A stretch of DNA of 64,000 nt from the NCBI RefSeq assembly GCF_000002425.4, contig NC_037261.1:7802701-7866700 (forward strand). Reading direction: 5' to 3'. Under the pieces are notes generated by a model. That model worked only from the letters and a program-made list of their open reading frames with translations. It was not told where the DNA came from and did no database searches. The position numbers and the translations under genes are program-made. Within the stretch, counting starts at the first letter, position 1, and each line of letters opens with the position of its first letter. This document shows, one piece after another, positions 44,129 through 56,738 of this stretch. Source of the stretch: Physcomitrium patens. Lineage: Eukaryota > Streptophyta > Bryopsida > Funariales > Funariaceae.

Positions 44129-44850
44129 TGGCTTTTAATTAGAATAGCACTTGAATCATTTAATCAAGAGTTAATTCTTCAATGTGCCACATTATAGAGG
44201 AACGGAAGTAAAGTGAAATTCTATTTGATACCAAAGAAGTTAGCCCCAAGTCCTTTGGTGATCTTCCTCCATTCTTGGGCATTAATTCACTTAGAAAGCT
44301 AAAGGAAGAAAAGCTAGGTTGAAGTCAATGCTGTTCCATTCTGTAAAGCAGTGAGCTCTCTAGGCAAAGAGGAGTGACCAAGTGGCCATGTATAGAATAA
44401 GGTTGGTTACTCCTTCTCTTTAAAAGTGAATCACCTCTTAGGTAAGGATAAATTAGAGATAGTAAAAGGAACATGTGCAGTGTCTTAAAGTCTTTAAGAT
44501 CTTAGATGTACTAATTTACTAGATCCCATTAAAACCTAGTCTTACCAATAGAGGACTCTAAGAAAACCACTAAAAAAGACAACTACTAAGTCTAAAATTT
44601 CTATCAATCAAATCCAAGTAGAACCAAGCTAACTCGAAGAGTTTGTAGAAGTCTATTTAGTGAATAGAATAGAATTAGATTTAGATATTGCAGACCAATA
44701 TATAGAAGAGGTAGTAGAACCATCATATCTTAATTTAGAAATAGTATAAGAAGAGTAGGGATTGAGACCTATTTCACATCTAATAGATCTTGGACGTGTA
44801 TCACCTCCAAATCCTATATCCATAAATTCCTTTGTTCAACTAAGAAGATT
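43242..44850 (+). other. Element G leader, with a poly-A run
   Basis: Sequence between the PBS (43245-43257, related to the TGGCGCCGTTGCC type of plant gypsy elements) and gag. A run of 34 A at 44093-44126 could be an old insertion's tail or slippage. No coding sequence is recognised. Confidence 0.45.
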
Positions 44851-46030
44851 GTCTATTGTAATACTAGTAGGTTTACAAGTGGCATCCATGCCACCAACCA
44901 TGCCCACTTTCAGGGGTATAAGAGATTAAGATCCATCTGCATATGTAGAGGGATTTTTAGAATTTCTTACCACATATTTAATTATGGACTTTAGATACTG
45001 TTTGATATGATTTTTTAGGACATTGAAAGATGTAGCCTATAAGTGATATAGGAATAATCCTCCTATCATCTTTGTAGATTGAGACATATTTATGAAAGTA
45101 TTCTTAGAATAATTTAGTTTAGAAGTAGGACAAAGTAATGACTTCACAGTCTTATCTATTTTGAGGTAAGGAAATAGTAAAGAAATCATTGCTTACATTA
45201 GATAATTCAAGTTAGTGGTTACCAAATTTGTTGATACACTTCTCACTAATGATACCTTGATCTATTTTTTTATTCAAAGATTTAATAATGAAGGTACCAT
45301 TAGAAAAATCTCAAAGGGCCACCTCACAACTCTAGTAAATGGTAAAAAAATAGCTAAAATAATAGAGCAAATTGATAAGGAATAAGAAATGATATAGAAG
45401 AAAGAACATCGAAGAATCCCTAGTTTTATATCAATCGATGCTTAGAACATACAAACTATTCAAGAACCATTGCATGGTTCTATTACTATTCATTTCTATC
45501 TCGATTGAAGGAAGAAATTAAGAATGAGATTCACCAAGCTCAAAAAGGATTCCAAAATCAAAATTTTTAACAAATTAAAATGATAATAAAGCAGATATCC
45601 TTATTGATAAAAAAAACTAGAATCTCAATTAAGTGCTATTATCTATAGAATTTGATAGACATGCTTCAAGTTTATGGTGTACTAATTATAGCTAATTAAG
45701 CCACACTAGACAATTCTACATAATGATTCTTGTACAAAAACAACAATCTTTAAGACAACAACTTGTTATTCTTCTACATACAAATCAAGTCAATGTTAGA
45801 TCTACCTTCAATCAACAATATTATGATTCATATAATTAAGGTCTTAGGAATCAATTGAAGCAAAGGTATGAGATTCATAACCTTTGTAGTAAGAGATACG
45901 CACCTTGTAATTGTTGGATAGAAAATCAAGTAATTTTTAATAATTGTGAGAAGAACCATCCTATTGAAGTATGTAGAAAATCAAACTAAGTTATAATCCT
46001 AAATTCTCTACTAGATAATTATTCTAAATA
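44850..46030 (+). pseudogene. Element G gag, fossil
   Basis: Pieces of a Retrotrans_gag-type domain: PTFRGIRD at the start, a TLKDVA..Y segment, FVD.DIFMKVFLE and a QFK-containing region. Downstream near 45880-45980 is CNCWIENQVIFNNCEKNHP, a Cys/His region. Heavily broken. Confidence 0.5.
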
Positions 46031-46859
46031 AGCCCATAATAATTTATACCGAGCAAAACAACCTCAGTATGAAAATAATCTAAAGCCCCTAAATTTGTTC
46101 TATGATTATGAAAACAATTGACAAACTCAACATCTTCCTTTTGGCATACAAACAACTGGTGGCATAATTCTATTAAATAGAATCTCTAGTCAAATTGAAG
46201 GCAATCTTCAAAACAACAATCAAGCTAAGCAAGATATTAGATTTCTAAAAACTTTAGTTGAATCCTTAATTAAGCAACGTCAAATTTAAAGTGACCAACG
46301 CCAATTCTCTTCTTCATATCCTAATTTTATTTTGTATGAGCAATAAGTAAAAGAAAAAGATTTAGCAATTAGAGTTTTTGCCTTAATAATTATAACTAAA
46401 TCAAAGGCTGCCAATTAAAATCCAATAGCTATAGAAGATACTTAATTAGAGGACTCTTTGCATCTATCTAAGTAAGCTAAGATAATTAAAATAAAAATAA
46501 AGAATACTAAAGAAGTTGAGGTTCCACCACTAAAATTAAAACATGAAATAAAAAAATTACTATTTCAAATTGAAAATGGATCTAAATTGTAGAAGGAGTC
46601 AATTGAAAGAAATTGGAAGTGATCTAGAATTTTTGATATGGTAGACAATCCACTATATAAGTAAACTAGAGAATTGGTAGATAAATCTTATGAATTGTGA
46701 GCTGATTTGAAAAAAATCAAAGGAGATATCATCATAGCTCAATTATTAGAGGTTTCTTCAATACGAAAAAAGATACTTAAGCAAAATATCCCGGTTAAGA
46801 GGTGCCAGAGGTCTAAGGTTAAGATTGTTATTAGTATTTAAATATCTAAAATTTCATAT

Positions 46860-47220
46860 GATATAAAAGCACTTGAAATAGAGGTCTTGTTGATAGACAA
46901 GATTCTACCTAAGGTCTTGATAGATGGAGGTAGTGGCTTAAATATCATGCCAATACAAATCATAGAAAAATTAAGCTTCAATATTATTGGACCATCTCTA
47001 TTTGTCATTAACATGGCAAATCAAAGTCCAAAAGACTCAATAGGCTTGATTCAAGATTATAAGATAGTTACAAGGAGTAAAGAATACTTTCTTATCTTCT
47101 ATGTAATTCAAATGCATTCAAATAAGAATGTATTTCTTCTTCTTTTGGGTTGTCCATGGTTGAAGGCTTCCAATATAACTGTAGAATGGAAGGAGGTGCT
47201 AAATCTTATATTATATATAA
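46860..47220 (+). pseudogene. Element G protease, fossil
   Basis: A retropepsin-like reading with the active-site context VLIDGGSGLNIMP, FVINMANQSPKDSIG, and LLLGCPWLKASN at the C-terminal loop. The variant DGGSG for DSGAS is common in this kind of plant gypsy element. Confidence 0.65.
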
Positions 47221-47899
47221 TTCTCTTTATAACCATACTAAGATTTTTATTCAACTTAATTGAATATATCATAAAAAAGAGTATAGTGATTCTTTAGAAG
47301 AAGATGTGCATAAACCACCTATGATAGAGAAATCAAAGAAACAAGTTAGATTTATCCTTTCAAAGTTCTATTTAAAATCCAAGTAGCTAATTTAAACTTC
47401 ACAACTATAGGTTGTTTAGGCCGAGGATTGTATGACTAGAAAGATAATGGAAAATTTGCCCAATGGTTAATAAACCACCTTAACTCCATTGAAGAGTATT
47501 TAGTAAACTTTTTAGAAGAATTTACAATCCATCAAGAAGAAGAAGAGAATTTAGATTTAGCCACATTAGTAGATGACATTTGATATGAATATGTTTTTCA
47601 CTTATACATGGATGGTATCCAAGTCAATGACCTAAAGATGTTAGTAGAAGAAAAAAGAGCTAAATCTATTCCTTTACTTAAAAAAAACCTCAATTGGAAT
47701 AAATGCTAGTAATGAAGGAACAATCTATCTACCAATTCTTAAAGATTGCTATAGAAGACCCATTAAACAATAAGATGTTTAAAAAATAGATTGAAAAAAT
47801 TTAGATGTCTCTTATAATAACAAAGAATCAAGACTTCTCGAGATTGGTTCTCAACTAACAATGAAGAAATGAGCCATTATAAGTTTCTAATTATGGAAT

Positions 47900-49250
47900 A
47901 TTAAGATATTTTTTCTTAGTCTTACACAAATCTTAAGAAAATTCCTCCAAAAGTACCTCAATATAAAATTCTTCTACTATCTGATTCCATTACAGTGAGG
48001 CAAAAGGAACATCAAATGAATCTTGCTCTACAATTTGTAGTCAAGGCCAAATTAGAGAAGTTGTTATAAGTTGGTTTTATTAAACTTGTGGAGATAATTA
48101 ACTAGATTAATTTTTTCTATGATGTTAGTAAAGAAAAAGAATGGAAAGCTTTGAGTTTGGATAGACTATAAAAAACTAAAATAATACATCCAAAAATATT
48201 ACTTTTTTCTATCCTTTATAAACACCATTTTAGAAGAGGTAGTTGGCCATAAATCTTACATATTTATGGATGGATACTTAAGATACAATCAAATCTCTAT
48301 TACTTAAGAAGACCACCACAAAATTACATTTATAATTCCATGGAGAACCTTTATCTATATAGTCATGTTTTTTAGGCTTTGTAATGATCTTTATGTATTT
48401 CAACGGACAATGATCTTTTAGTTTTCAGATTTATTATATACATTAATGACTATTTTTATCAATGACTTTAGCAGTTAATCTTCTAAAGTAGATCACCTTG
48501 CTTGTCTTTAAAAGAACTTTGATTGTATTAGACATATAAGAATAGCCCTCAATTCAAGTAAGATCTTTATTGTAGTACAATATGAGATTTTAATATGATA
48601 TGTGGTTTCTAAGAATAGAAAAAAGCTTGATTTGAAAAAAATAGAAGTAATTATGAACCTTCAACATCCTTCAACTAAAAAAGAAGTAAAAACGACCTTA
48701 AGTCATGTAAGTTGGTATCGGGAGGTTATTCATGATTATGCCACCAAAACCCTTCTTATATCTAAACTTCAACAAAAAATAGTCAAGTTTGAATGGACCC
48801 AAGAATGCCAACAAGCATTTGATCAATTGAAAAGAGATCTAAGTTCTTACTTGGTATTAAAACCACTAAATTGGAGTCAACTATTTCATGTGTATTGTGA
48901 TGTGTCATTAATTCTGGTAAGTAGTACTTTATGTCAATCATCAATTAGAGAAAGAAGAGACTATCCTATTATCTATGCAAGTAGATAATTGCATGCAGCT
49001 GAAAAGAACTATAGTAAACTAAGAGAGAATGTTTGGCCATGGTTTTTTTAGTGAAGTTCTATCATTATCTTTTGTTGAATCTGATAGTCTTTTTTGTAGA
49101 CCACATGGCCATTAAATACTTATTCAACAAAGTGGATTTTAGTGGGAAGATAATTCCATGGATTTTACTATTGGAAAAATTTGACTATAGTATAGAATAC
49201 AAGCCTAGTATAATGCATAATTGAACAGACCATTTGTCATAGTTATCAAA
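47900..49250 (+). pseudogene. Element G reverse transcriptase and RNase H, fossil
   Basis: Matches the RT thumb/connection (HPSTKKEVKTTLSHVSWYRE, VKFEWTQECQQAFDQLKRDL), RNase H (FHVYCDVSLILVSSTLCQ; YPIIYASR) and its end (FFVDHMAIKYLFNKVDFSGK, FDYSIEYKPS). The upstream palm is more decayed. Several breaks. Confidence 0.7.
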
Positions 49251-49644
49251 GAATCTTAATCCTATATCCTTGGATGATAGCCTTATAGATGAATACCTCT
49301 TTACTATCTCATCTACTCTGGTGTAATACTTCTATATCATCCAATTTTTCAAAACTCAATAATTACTAAAGAACCTATTTAAGAATGAATGATGAAAGAT
49401 TAGAGTGAATATTAGACACTTTGCAATGATAGAAAAAAAATTATACTAGAGTGGAATAGGTGGTATTCTTCAACGTTATATAATATTTGAAGAAATACCA
49501 ATTATTTTAACTGCATGCCATAATAGTATATGTAGAGGTCATCTTTTTAGCATACTTATATGCCAAAAGGTACTTTGGGCTGGTTATTACTAACCTAAGA
49601 TGTTTAGAGATGCCCATGGGTATACAAAAAAATATGATACATAT

Positions 49645-50407
49645 TGTGATTGCTCGTTTTACTTATTTCAAATTAATCTAATGGGAATAAATCCATATAG
49701 TGGGATTTGAACATGGAGAATGACTAGTTGCTTAAGCGTTCACGTTAGGGACACACAATCAATTACCTCCTGAATGTATTATCTCTATTTCTAATATCTG
49801 AATACACAAGGAAACTATAATCTCCTCCTTCACCTTATCGGTCTCTTCCTTACAGTAATTTAGTCATACCAATAACTGCTATTTCCACCAATATATTCAC
49901 CTTTATAATCTCTAACTGTAATACTGTGCCCTCACAGCTTTTAACACACAATTACCCTCATTCCAATCACTGGAATTCTTTACACAGAACTGCCATTCAC
50001 ATTACGGTGTTTTACACAAACACAGACTCATTCTCTCTACTGAACTACAATTAGATTTCAGCATTCAAACTTTCTTCTTCTCAAATAATACCAATCACAT
50101 TTCCATTCCATAATTTACTTCACAATATTCAGAAACTCTCAATCCTCTTATTCAAAGAAAATAACAAATAAAAGAAAAGAGGTAGCACCAAGCTTACGTC
50201 GGCTCACAACCATCACAGCAATGGCACCTTAATTAACTTCTACAACTCCTATATACTTTTCCTTGATTCTCCAGATTCTAACCGTAATTCTATAATGAAC
50301 ACTTTTAATAACTAAATCACTCATCCGTCCTCTTGAATTTCCTATTATATGGACTATTAATATATTTTACCAATATCTTTCAAAAATGAATTAATATCTA
50401 TTCTACA
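49645..50407 (-). repeat. Element H 3' LTR
   Basis: Plus-strand start TGTGATTGCTCGTTTTAC, end ATCTATTCTACA. It matches 52681-53444 closely. It abuts G sequence on its left. Confidence 0.8.
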
Positions 50408-50614
50408 TAGCTTCACTCCTATCTATGCAGTGTCCTTGCAAACACTCAATTAATACCTATCTAAAAATTATCTAACAAAACTCTACAAAAATTGTCATCC
50501 TTCTAGCCTATCTAATTAATCAATTGCCACAGTATCTATTATTGGTTCCATCGATTCCGGTTCCAACTGCAAATCTTCATCCTCCTCCAATCCTTCCATC
50601 GGCTCTTGCGTCAA

Positions 50615-51124
50615 TTAATTTGAAAGGTCTTCATTGTACTCGCCCAGTTCACGGACTTGAGCTTCCAATTTCAAGATCTGGGCATCTCTCAATTCCAACT
50701 GTCGCTGAAAGTGACTCCTCTCTTCTGAAACTTTAGAAACTGGCAACGTCGATACTTGTGCTTGATTAATATTGACTAAATTCTCTGCCAATCTTATCAC
50801 CTCGACATTCAAGGCCTCAATTTCAGCCCTTAACTGCTCTGTTTCACATCTGTATTGGTCATTCAATACCAATTTTTCTTGCGCCAATAACTCGGCCTTT
50901 TTTCATTCCATTATCAACTGATCTTTCACTTTTTTCAGTTCCAAAATTGAATGACTGTGAGCTCGAAATATTTTTTGCATGTGGATCTCCGCCATGCATT
51001 TTCTTTCTTTGTCCCAAGCTTCCTGTTGTTCTCCAATTTTTTGTTCCAATAGTAGCTTGGATTTTGCATTCGCTTGGATGATCAGTTCTTGCTCTTCAAT
51101 TCTTCGGGTCTGCTTTGATATCAC
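50615..51124 (-). pseudogene. Element H coiled-coil region
   Basis: Minus-strand readings rich in E, Q, K and L in heptad-like spacing: RRIEEQELIIQANAKSKLLL, EQKIGEQQEAWDKERKCMAE, then CETEQLRAEIEALNVEVIRL and LRDAQILKLEAQVRELGEYN. This is long helical coiled coil. It lies downstream of the zinc-knuckle-like part of Gag in the same direction, so it is probably the C-terminal part of the Gag or a second product. It resembles no pol domain. Confidence 0.55.
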
Positions 51125-51493
51125 CCAAAATTATAACACCGAAAAGAAATAATAACAGAATGCAACACTTGAGAATGATCGTAAATGGATGCTCCACTCC
51201 TATTCTTTTATCTAGTGGTGATAACGACAACATGTTATCCCTACTGTCCATTTTTCACCTCCGTCCTATCTGACACATTAGTAATTACTAACTATCCTTT
51301 TAGCCACCTCTACACCCTAACGCACTTAATTAGGTCTATTTTAAGTACATTCGATGTGACCTCCTCCAGAAATTGAAAACCCGTCCCAGATTTTATGTAT
51401 GATATAATCGTAATCGGTTCCCATTAATGCGGGTACTGAATCGATGACCCATGAAATCCTCCAATTGAATAGATCCATTGAAAAATCCTTCAA

Positions 51494-52430
51494 TCACACG
51501 ATATGGCCCATTATTTGTGAGGATGAGGGGCATTCTATTACAGAATGACCGTGGCCCTTACAATTACTGGACCATACATTGGTCCTAGTATTAGTAAGCT
51601 TTTGCCTCTTCTCTTTATCTTTGGCCATATTGACGGCCATTTCTTCCATTTTCTTCCTCAAATTTAATAATAAGGTTTCATTGGAATCTTTTAGGGCTGG
51701 CATTATTGGTATCTCTGCCGTAGTTAATGCTTCCCAATTTAGAAATTGATCCACTGGTTGGCGGTTGTACCATTCAAATGCCATATCTTTTAAGGTCATT
51801 GGCAGCCATTGCAACCAAATATCTTCAATTTTTCCATTATTAGCTACACATGCTATAAAAAACTGAGACAAATATTAATCAAGATCCGCACCCAAAAATC
51901 TCCAAAAAATAAGTAGTGGCGCGACACTAGTTGTACGATCACCTATTGCACCCATTTGTATTGCAATCGGAATGGCTAGTCCTCCTAATGCCATTGAATT
52001 TCTTATTCTGCTAAACTCTATTTTAAAATAATCTTTGCTTTCCCTTGTTCTAATTTTCGAGCTCTCAGTGCTCCTCGATTTATTGTTATTTTCTGCAAAT
52101 AGATTTATTAGTTGAATTGCAGGTGAAAATATTGAAATTTGAAATACAATATAGTTATCTTTATTGGCGACCAATTTGTGTCAATCTGAAGAGCCACTAT
52201 TACTCGTTTCAGCAATACCCCCTATTGGAAAAATATCCAATGGAGTACCAAATTCTTCTATGCCTCCTTCTCTTTTAGTTAATGGTCTTAAGATTTCCAC
52301 TAGAATGTTAACAAAATTTTTTGCGAGTATTCTTGGAAGTTTTTCTAATGATACATACGACTGCAGAATTAACACTCTGTCCAGTTCTTGATATGTTTGG
52401 ATGCACCGACAAGCTTGCAACCATGGTTTA
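51494..52430 (-). pseudogene. Element H gag, fossil
   Basis: Minus-strand pieces: an N-terminal part (ACRCIQTYQELDRVL), a middle (KIEFSRIRNSMALGG), then QFFIACVANNGKIEDIWLQW, LPMTLKDMAFEWYNRQPVD (a retroelement Gag signature) and CKGHGHSVIECPS, a CCHC-like knuckle. A few breaks. Confidence 0.6.
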
Positions 52431-52660
52431 ATCCAATTTTATTGATGCTTCTTTTTAAGATTACGTTCTTGTTCTTCTCTAAGTAAGTTCCTTCCTTGCG
52501 CTCTTCCATGTCTTTCTCTCAACTGATTTATTTTCGTCGATGCAATGCTCTCGTTCTTATTAACCATAATCTTACTTCAAACACTACTGAAATCGCCTTC
52601 CATTGCCAATTTTCTCACACGTTTGGTAATTAATTCCTAACACTCAAAGCTATTATCACT

Positions 52661-52677
52661 CCCCAGTAGCGGCACCA
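52661..52677 (-). other. Element H primer-binding site
   Basis: TGGTGCCGCTACTGGGG on the minus strand, three bases inside the LTR. It is related to the TGGCGCCGTTGCCGGGG site used by many plant gypsy elements. Confidence 0.65.
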
Positions 52678-52680
52678 AAA

Positions 52681-53444
52681 TGTGATTGCTTGTATTACTT
52701 ATTCTAAATTAATCTAATGGAAATAAATCCATATAGTGGGATTTGAACATGGAGAATGACTAGTTGCTTAAGCGTTCATGTTAGGGTCACACAATCAATT
52801 ACCTTCTGAATGTATCATTTTTATTTCCAATATCTGAATACACAAGGAAACTATAATCTCTTCCTTCACCTTATCGGTCTCTTCCTTACAGTAATTTAGT
52901 CATACCAATAACTGCTATTTCCACCAATATATTCACCTTTATAATCTCCAACTGTAATACTGCGCCCTCACAGCTTTCAACATACAATTACCCTCATTTC
53001 AATCACTGGAATTCTTTACACAGAACTGCCATTCACATTTCGGTGTTTTACACAAACACAGACTCATTCTCTCTACTGAACTACAATCAGATTTCAGCAT
53101 TCAATCTTTCTTCTTCTCAAATAATACCAATCACATTTCTATTCCATAATTTACTTCACAATATTTAGAAACTCTCAATCCTCTTATTCAAAGAAAATAA
53201 CAAATAAAAGAAAAGAGGTAGCACTAAGCTTACCTCGGCTCACAACTATCAGAGCGATCGCATCTTAATTAACTTCTACAACTCCTATATACTTTTCCTT
53301 GATTCTCCAGATTCTAACTGTAATTCTATAATAAATCACTTTTAATAACTAAATCACTCATCCGTCCTCTTGAATTTCCTATTATATAGACTATTAATAT
53401 ATTTAACCAATATCTTTCAAAAACAAATTAATATCTATTCTACA
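52681..53444 (-). repeat. Element H 5' LTR
   Basis: About 764 bp, matching 49645-50407. It is followed by G's integrase region. Confidence 0.8.
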
Positions 53445-53479
53445 TATGTCAATGATATATAAGAAATAATCTTCTTATG

Positions 53480-54250
53480 AATCTACCTCTTAAAGTATCA
53501 TTGCCATTAATGTCTTTTGAAAAATAGGGAATTGATTATATTAGAAAAATTTATCCTAATTCTTTTAGTAGTAAAAAAATATACCATTATAGCTACAAAA
53601 TATTTGACCAAATAGGCTAAGACCAAGGCAGTAACAACAAATGATGCTAAAACTACAACTAACTTCTTGTTTGAATAAATCATCATTCAATTTGGTTGCC
53701 CTAAAATATTGATTAGCAATAAAGATTAACACTTTTTGAAAAAAGTAATGGAGGGAGTTATAAAACGATTCGCAATTAACAATCATAAGACAACATCCTA
53801 ACACCCTCAAATCAATGGCCATATTGAAAGAGTAAATCAAATTCTTATGAATATCTTATAAAAAATCATAGTGGATTCAAAATGAGATTGAAATATCAAA
53901 CTTTCTTATGCCTTATGGACTTATAGAACCACCTTCAAGATTACTACCCAAGCTACAACTTTTTCTTTGGTCTACAAGTTAAAATCCATTCTATTAATTG
54001 AGTTGGAAATTCTATTTTTTCAAATTGCTATCAATGAGAGGCTTTCCTACAATAAATCATTGAAAGATTGCTTAGAATGATTAGAACACGTGAATGAAAC
54101 ACATAAAATGAGTACCTAATATATAGAGGCTATTTAGAAGAGGTGCAAAATTACCTTTGATAAAAGATACAAAAATAAGATTCTTCAACCTAGCATATTG
54201 GTTCTACTTTAGGATATTAAGAAGCTTGACTTTTTAAGCTAGTTTGATGC
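53480..54250 (+). pseudogene. Element G integrase, fossil
   Basis: On the far side of H the reading resumes with the integrase core: YHYSYKIFDQIG-like and IIIQFGCPKILIS, HPQINGHIERVNQILMNIL, WTYRTTFKITTQATTFFLVY, IELEILFFQIAINERLSYN. It is typical of a gypsy integrase without a chromodomain. Heavily broken. Confidence 0.65.
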
Positions 54251-55383
54251 GCTTTTGTTAGATTCTTATCTCGTTAAGGAATTCTTTTTCAATAATTTTA
54301 TTTAACTATAAATCTTAAATGGAGAAGACTTCTTAACTCACACTTCTGAAAATAGATACAAAGAATAGAAAACTTAATAATTAGATTGTTACCACCACCT
54401 TATATTTATCAACCATTTACTAAATTTAGATATAGAAATTTTTTTATGTAGATATTTATTATGATTATAAAGATCTTGGAAGTTTTAATATGTCAAATTA
54501 GCATACAACTTGCTACTACTATATAATTTATAACAATCTCTAAAAATATCTACTTATAGGCATAAGAAGTGAATTAAGATAAAGATTAGATTCAAATTGG
54601 TTTAGGATTAAAATCCTCTAAGTTTTTAAATTGATGCTATTATGATTGTGAACTAATGAATATATAGGAAAAAAAGCTATAGGATGGATATAGAAGGATC
54701 CCTCTATGCAGTTGTACTTAGATCAACTTATATAACTTTCAAAAGATCTTCATTTAGATTCATACTAATATAAGCTAATATTAATATTTTAATTCATAAA
54801 ATTCAAAATTTTCTTAAAATTATATCATTCTTTAGTCCAAATTCACTTTAATAAAGATAGAAAGAGGATTTGTAATATTTTTTGGCTATAGATTCAAACT
54901 TGTTCTATCCAAGGAGAATGGAATATTTTTTTATATTTTTATTTATAGATCCAAGAAACCTTGATTTGAATAGAGAAGTCTAAGTCCAATTCTCTTCTTG
55001 TTTGCAACTATAAACTAAATTCCTAAAACCATGAGGCCCAATAGATAAGACAACTAATACTTCTATTAGCAGGAAACTTTAAGTTCTTCTCTTCTTCTAA
55101 TCGTCCTAGATGGTTGCCGTGTGTGAGTACAATTAATATCCTCAATGGTTAGTTATAATCACTTTTATAATTTTTAATATATTTTTAATAATTTTAATGC
55201 TAATATAATTAATTTATAAATCTAAATTAGTTTTTTTAGTTAATTATGACTTTGTTTGTATTTTTAGGTTATTAAGTAGATAGATACTTCTAATTATTAG
55301 ATTGAGTGATTATTAAAAATCCTAAAATTAATAGGTTTCGAAAGTCCATAATTTTTTTGATCTAATTTAAATTTTTTTTTTAG
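54251..55383. other. Element G 3' untranslated region
   Basis: AT-rich DNA between the integrase fossil and the 3' LTR. No other feature seen. Confidence 0.4.
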
Positions 55384-56738
55384 TGCTAAAATTAAAATTT
55401 TACTAAAATTTTACTTCTAAGTCTTAAAAATTATATCTTGAATTAATCCACAATCTTAGTTTTCAACTCCAAGGCTGATTCTTTATTTGACTATGATTAG
55501 AAAATCCCTTAAGACTTTTTGTTCTATCTTCCTATTTAATTTTTAAGATTTTTTTTTTAATCTTAAATTTCATGTCACAATTGAAATAGATTAAAAATAT
55601 AAATTCTAATTTTTAAATTAATGATGTTTTCTAGAAGATAGAAATGAGCTAATTGTTGTGGTGGAATTCCTCTCTTAATGATTTTAATCACTATTTAGAG
55701 ATGAAAATTGGAAAGAAAGAAAAAAATCACAAATATATTAATTCAAAGTCAAATTGTAATTGGATCTTTGATTTACTAAAAATTCATATTTAAAAGAGTT
55801 TAAATTGAAGAATAGTAATCATAATGGCTTTGATGGCAAGAATCCTTGCTAATCTCTAAGTAGATTGAATAAAATTAATATTATAGTTAGAACTTATAAC
55901 TAAATTAGAAAATTAATTAGTTTTTATGATTTAAAACTTTAATTTGGACATGTAAGTAGTCAAAATTAGGATAAAAATATATTTTAGATACATTGGTGGT
56001 ATTAGTTTTGCCAAAAAAGTGTTATTTTTTGAATTATAGGCATTTCCAGCCTTAAAATCGGATTTAGGTTTAGAGTAATCGTAGATCTTTGATCTTGCTT
56101 AGGAATTTTTTGATTTGGATGGTTGAGATGTAGCTGCAACCTTTGGGCCCCTTCCCACTTGATTAAGAGGGCTTGGGTGGCTAAGCTCCCTCTCTTTCTT
56201 CTCCCTTTTGTAAGGCAAAGCCTTGCCAAATTGTTTCTAGGCTTTAATTGAAGGAAATTTTCTCCTACCTTATCACTACCTTAGTATTTTTTTCTTCTCA
56301 ATCACTCAATTTTTTATGCTTTTGATCAGTATTTGGTGCTTATTTTTTTTCTAGTTACCAGCTATGCAATGATATAAGCCACAAGTAATTTGAAGCTCAA
56401 ATAGATTTTTGGCAAATTTCCAAGTGGCAGAGGATCTATTATTCTCGACAGTGTAGAAACGTCTATTTTAAAAATTTGTAACTCAGTGACTTCTAACTCA
56501 ACTTAATATGACTTTAATATGACTTGATATTACGAATGTAATTTAAAGTCTAATTTATTAGAAAATTTGAATCACTAACTTCTAAGTTATAGCAAATTTT
56601 TGATGATTTTTAGAGTGAAGAAAAGTCTATTGCTTCAGCAACTTATTACAATTACCTTTGCAAAAACATAGTTCAATATCTATTAATATTTTTTCATCAA
56701 ATCTTATTTTAAAGAGATGCTTGCTAAGTATAATTTTC
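55384..56738 (+). repeat. Element G 3' LTR, truncated
   Basis: Starts TGCTAAAATTAAAA and follows 40980-42340 closely. It breaks off at about 56738, where copia sequence begins. Confidence 0.75.

Larger units (their letters stand above)
49645..53444 (-). mobile_element. Element H: gag-only, coiled-coil LTR element (TR-GAG-like) inside G
   Basis: Two LTRs of about 763 bp (49645-50407 and 52681-53444) flank a 2.27-kb interior read on the minus strand. The PBS (52677-52661, TGGTGCCGCTACTGGGG) lies next to the right LTR, so the element is minus-oriented. The interior encodes a Gag (about 52430-51494) and a long coiled-coil region (51124-50615), and no protease, RT or integrase. That layout fits non-autonomous gag-only elements described in plants as TR-GAG. 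A partial relative is at 15518, and an LTR scrap at 62290. Edges are uncertain by about 4 bp. The copy is old, with a few breaks. Confidence 0.75.
40980..56738 (+). mobile_element. Element G: old Ty3/gypsy (Tat/Athila-like), split by element H
   Basis: 5' LTR 40980-43241 (2262 bp), tRNA-type PBS, long leader, gag, protease, RT and RNase H up to about 49250. Element H (49645-53444) follows, then integrase (about 53480-54250) and 3' LTR 55384-56738, which is truncated by a copia fossil. Protease and integrase motifs are of the kind found in non-chromodomain plant gypsy elements, and no chromodomain is seen. It is badly decayed and AT-enriched, with many breaks, so it is old. Without H its span is about 12 kb. 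Confidence 0.75.

Noticed and set aside
49690-49745. tRNA-like GTTCAAATCCC B-box in the H LTR (also 52725-52780)
   Set aside because: I could not fold acceptor, D and anticodon arms around it; likely chance within the LTR end.
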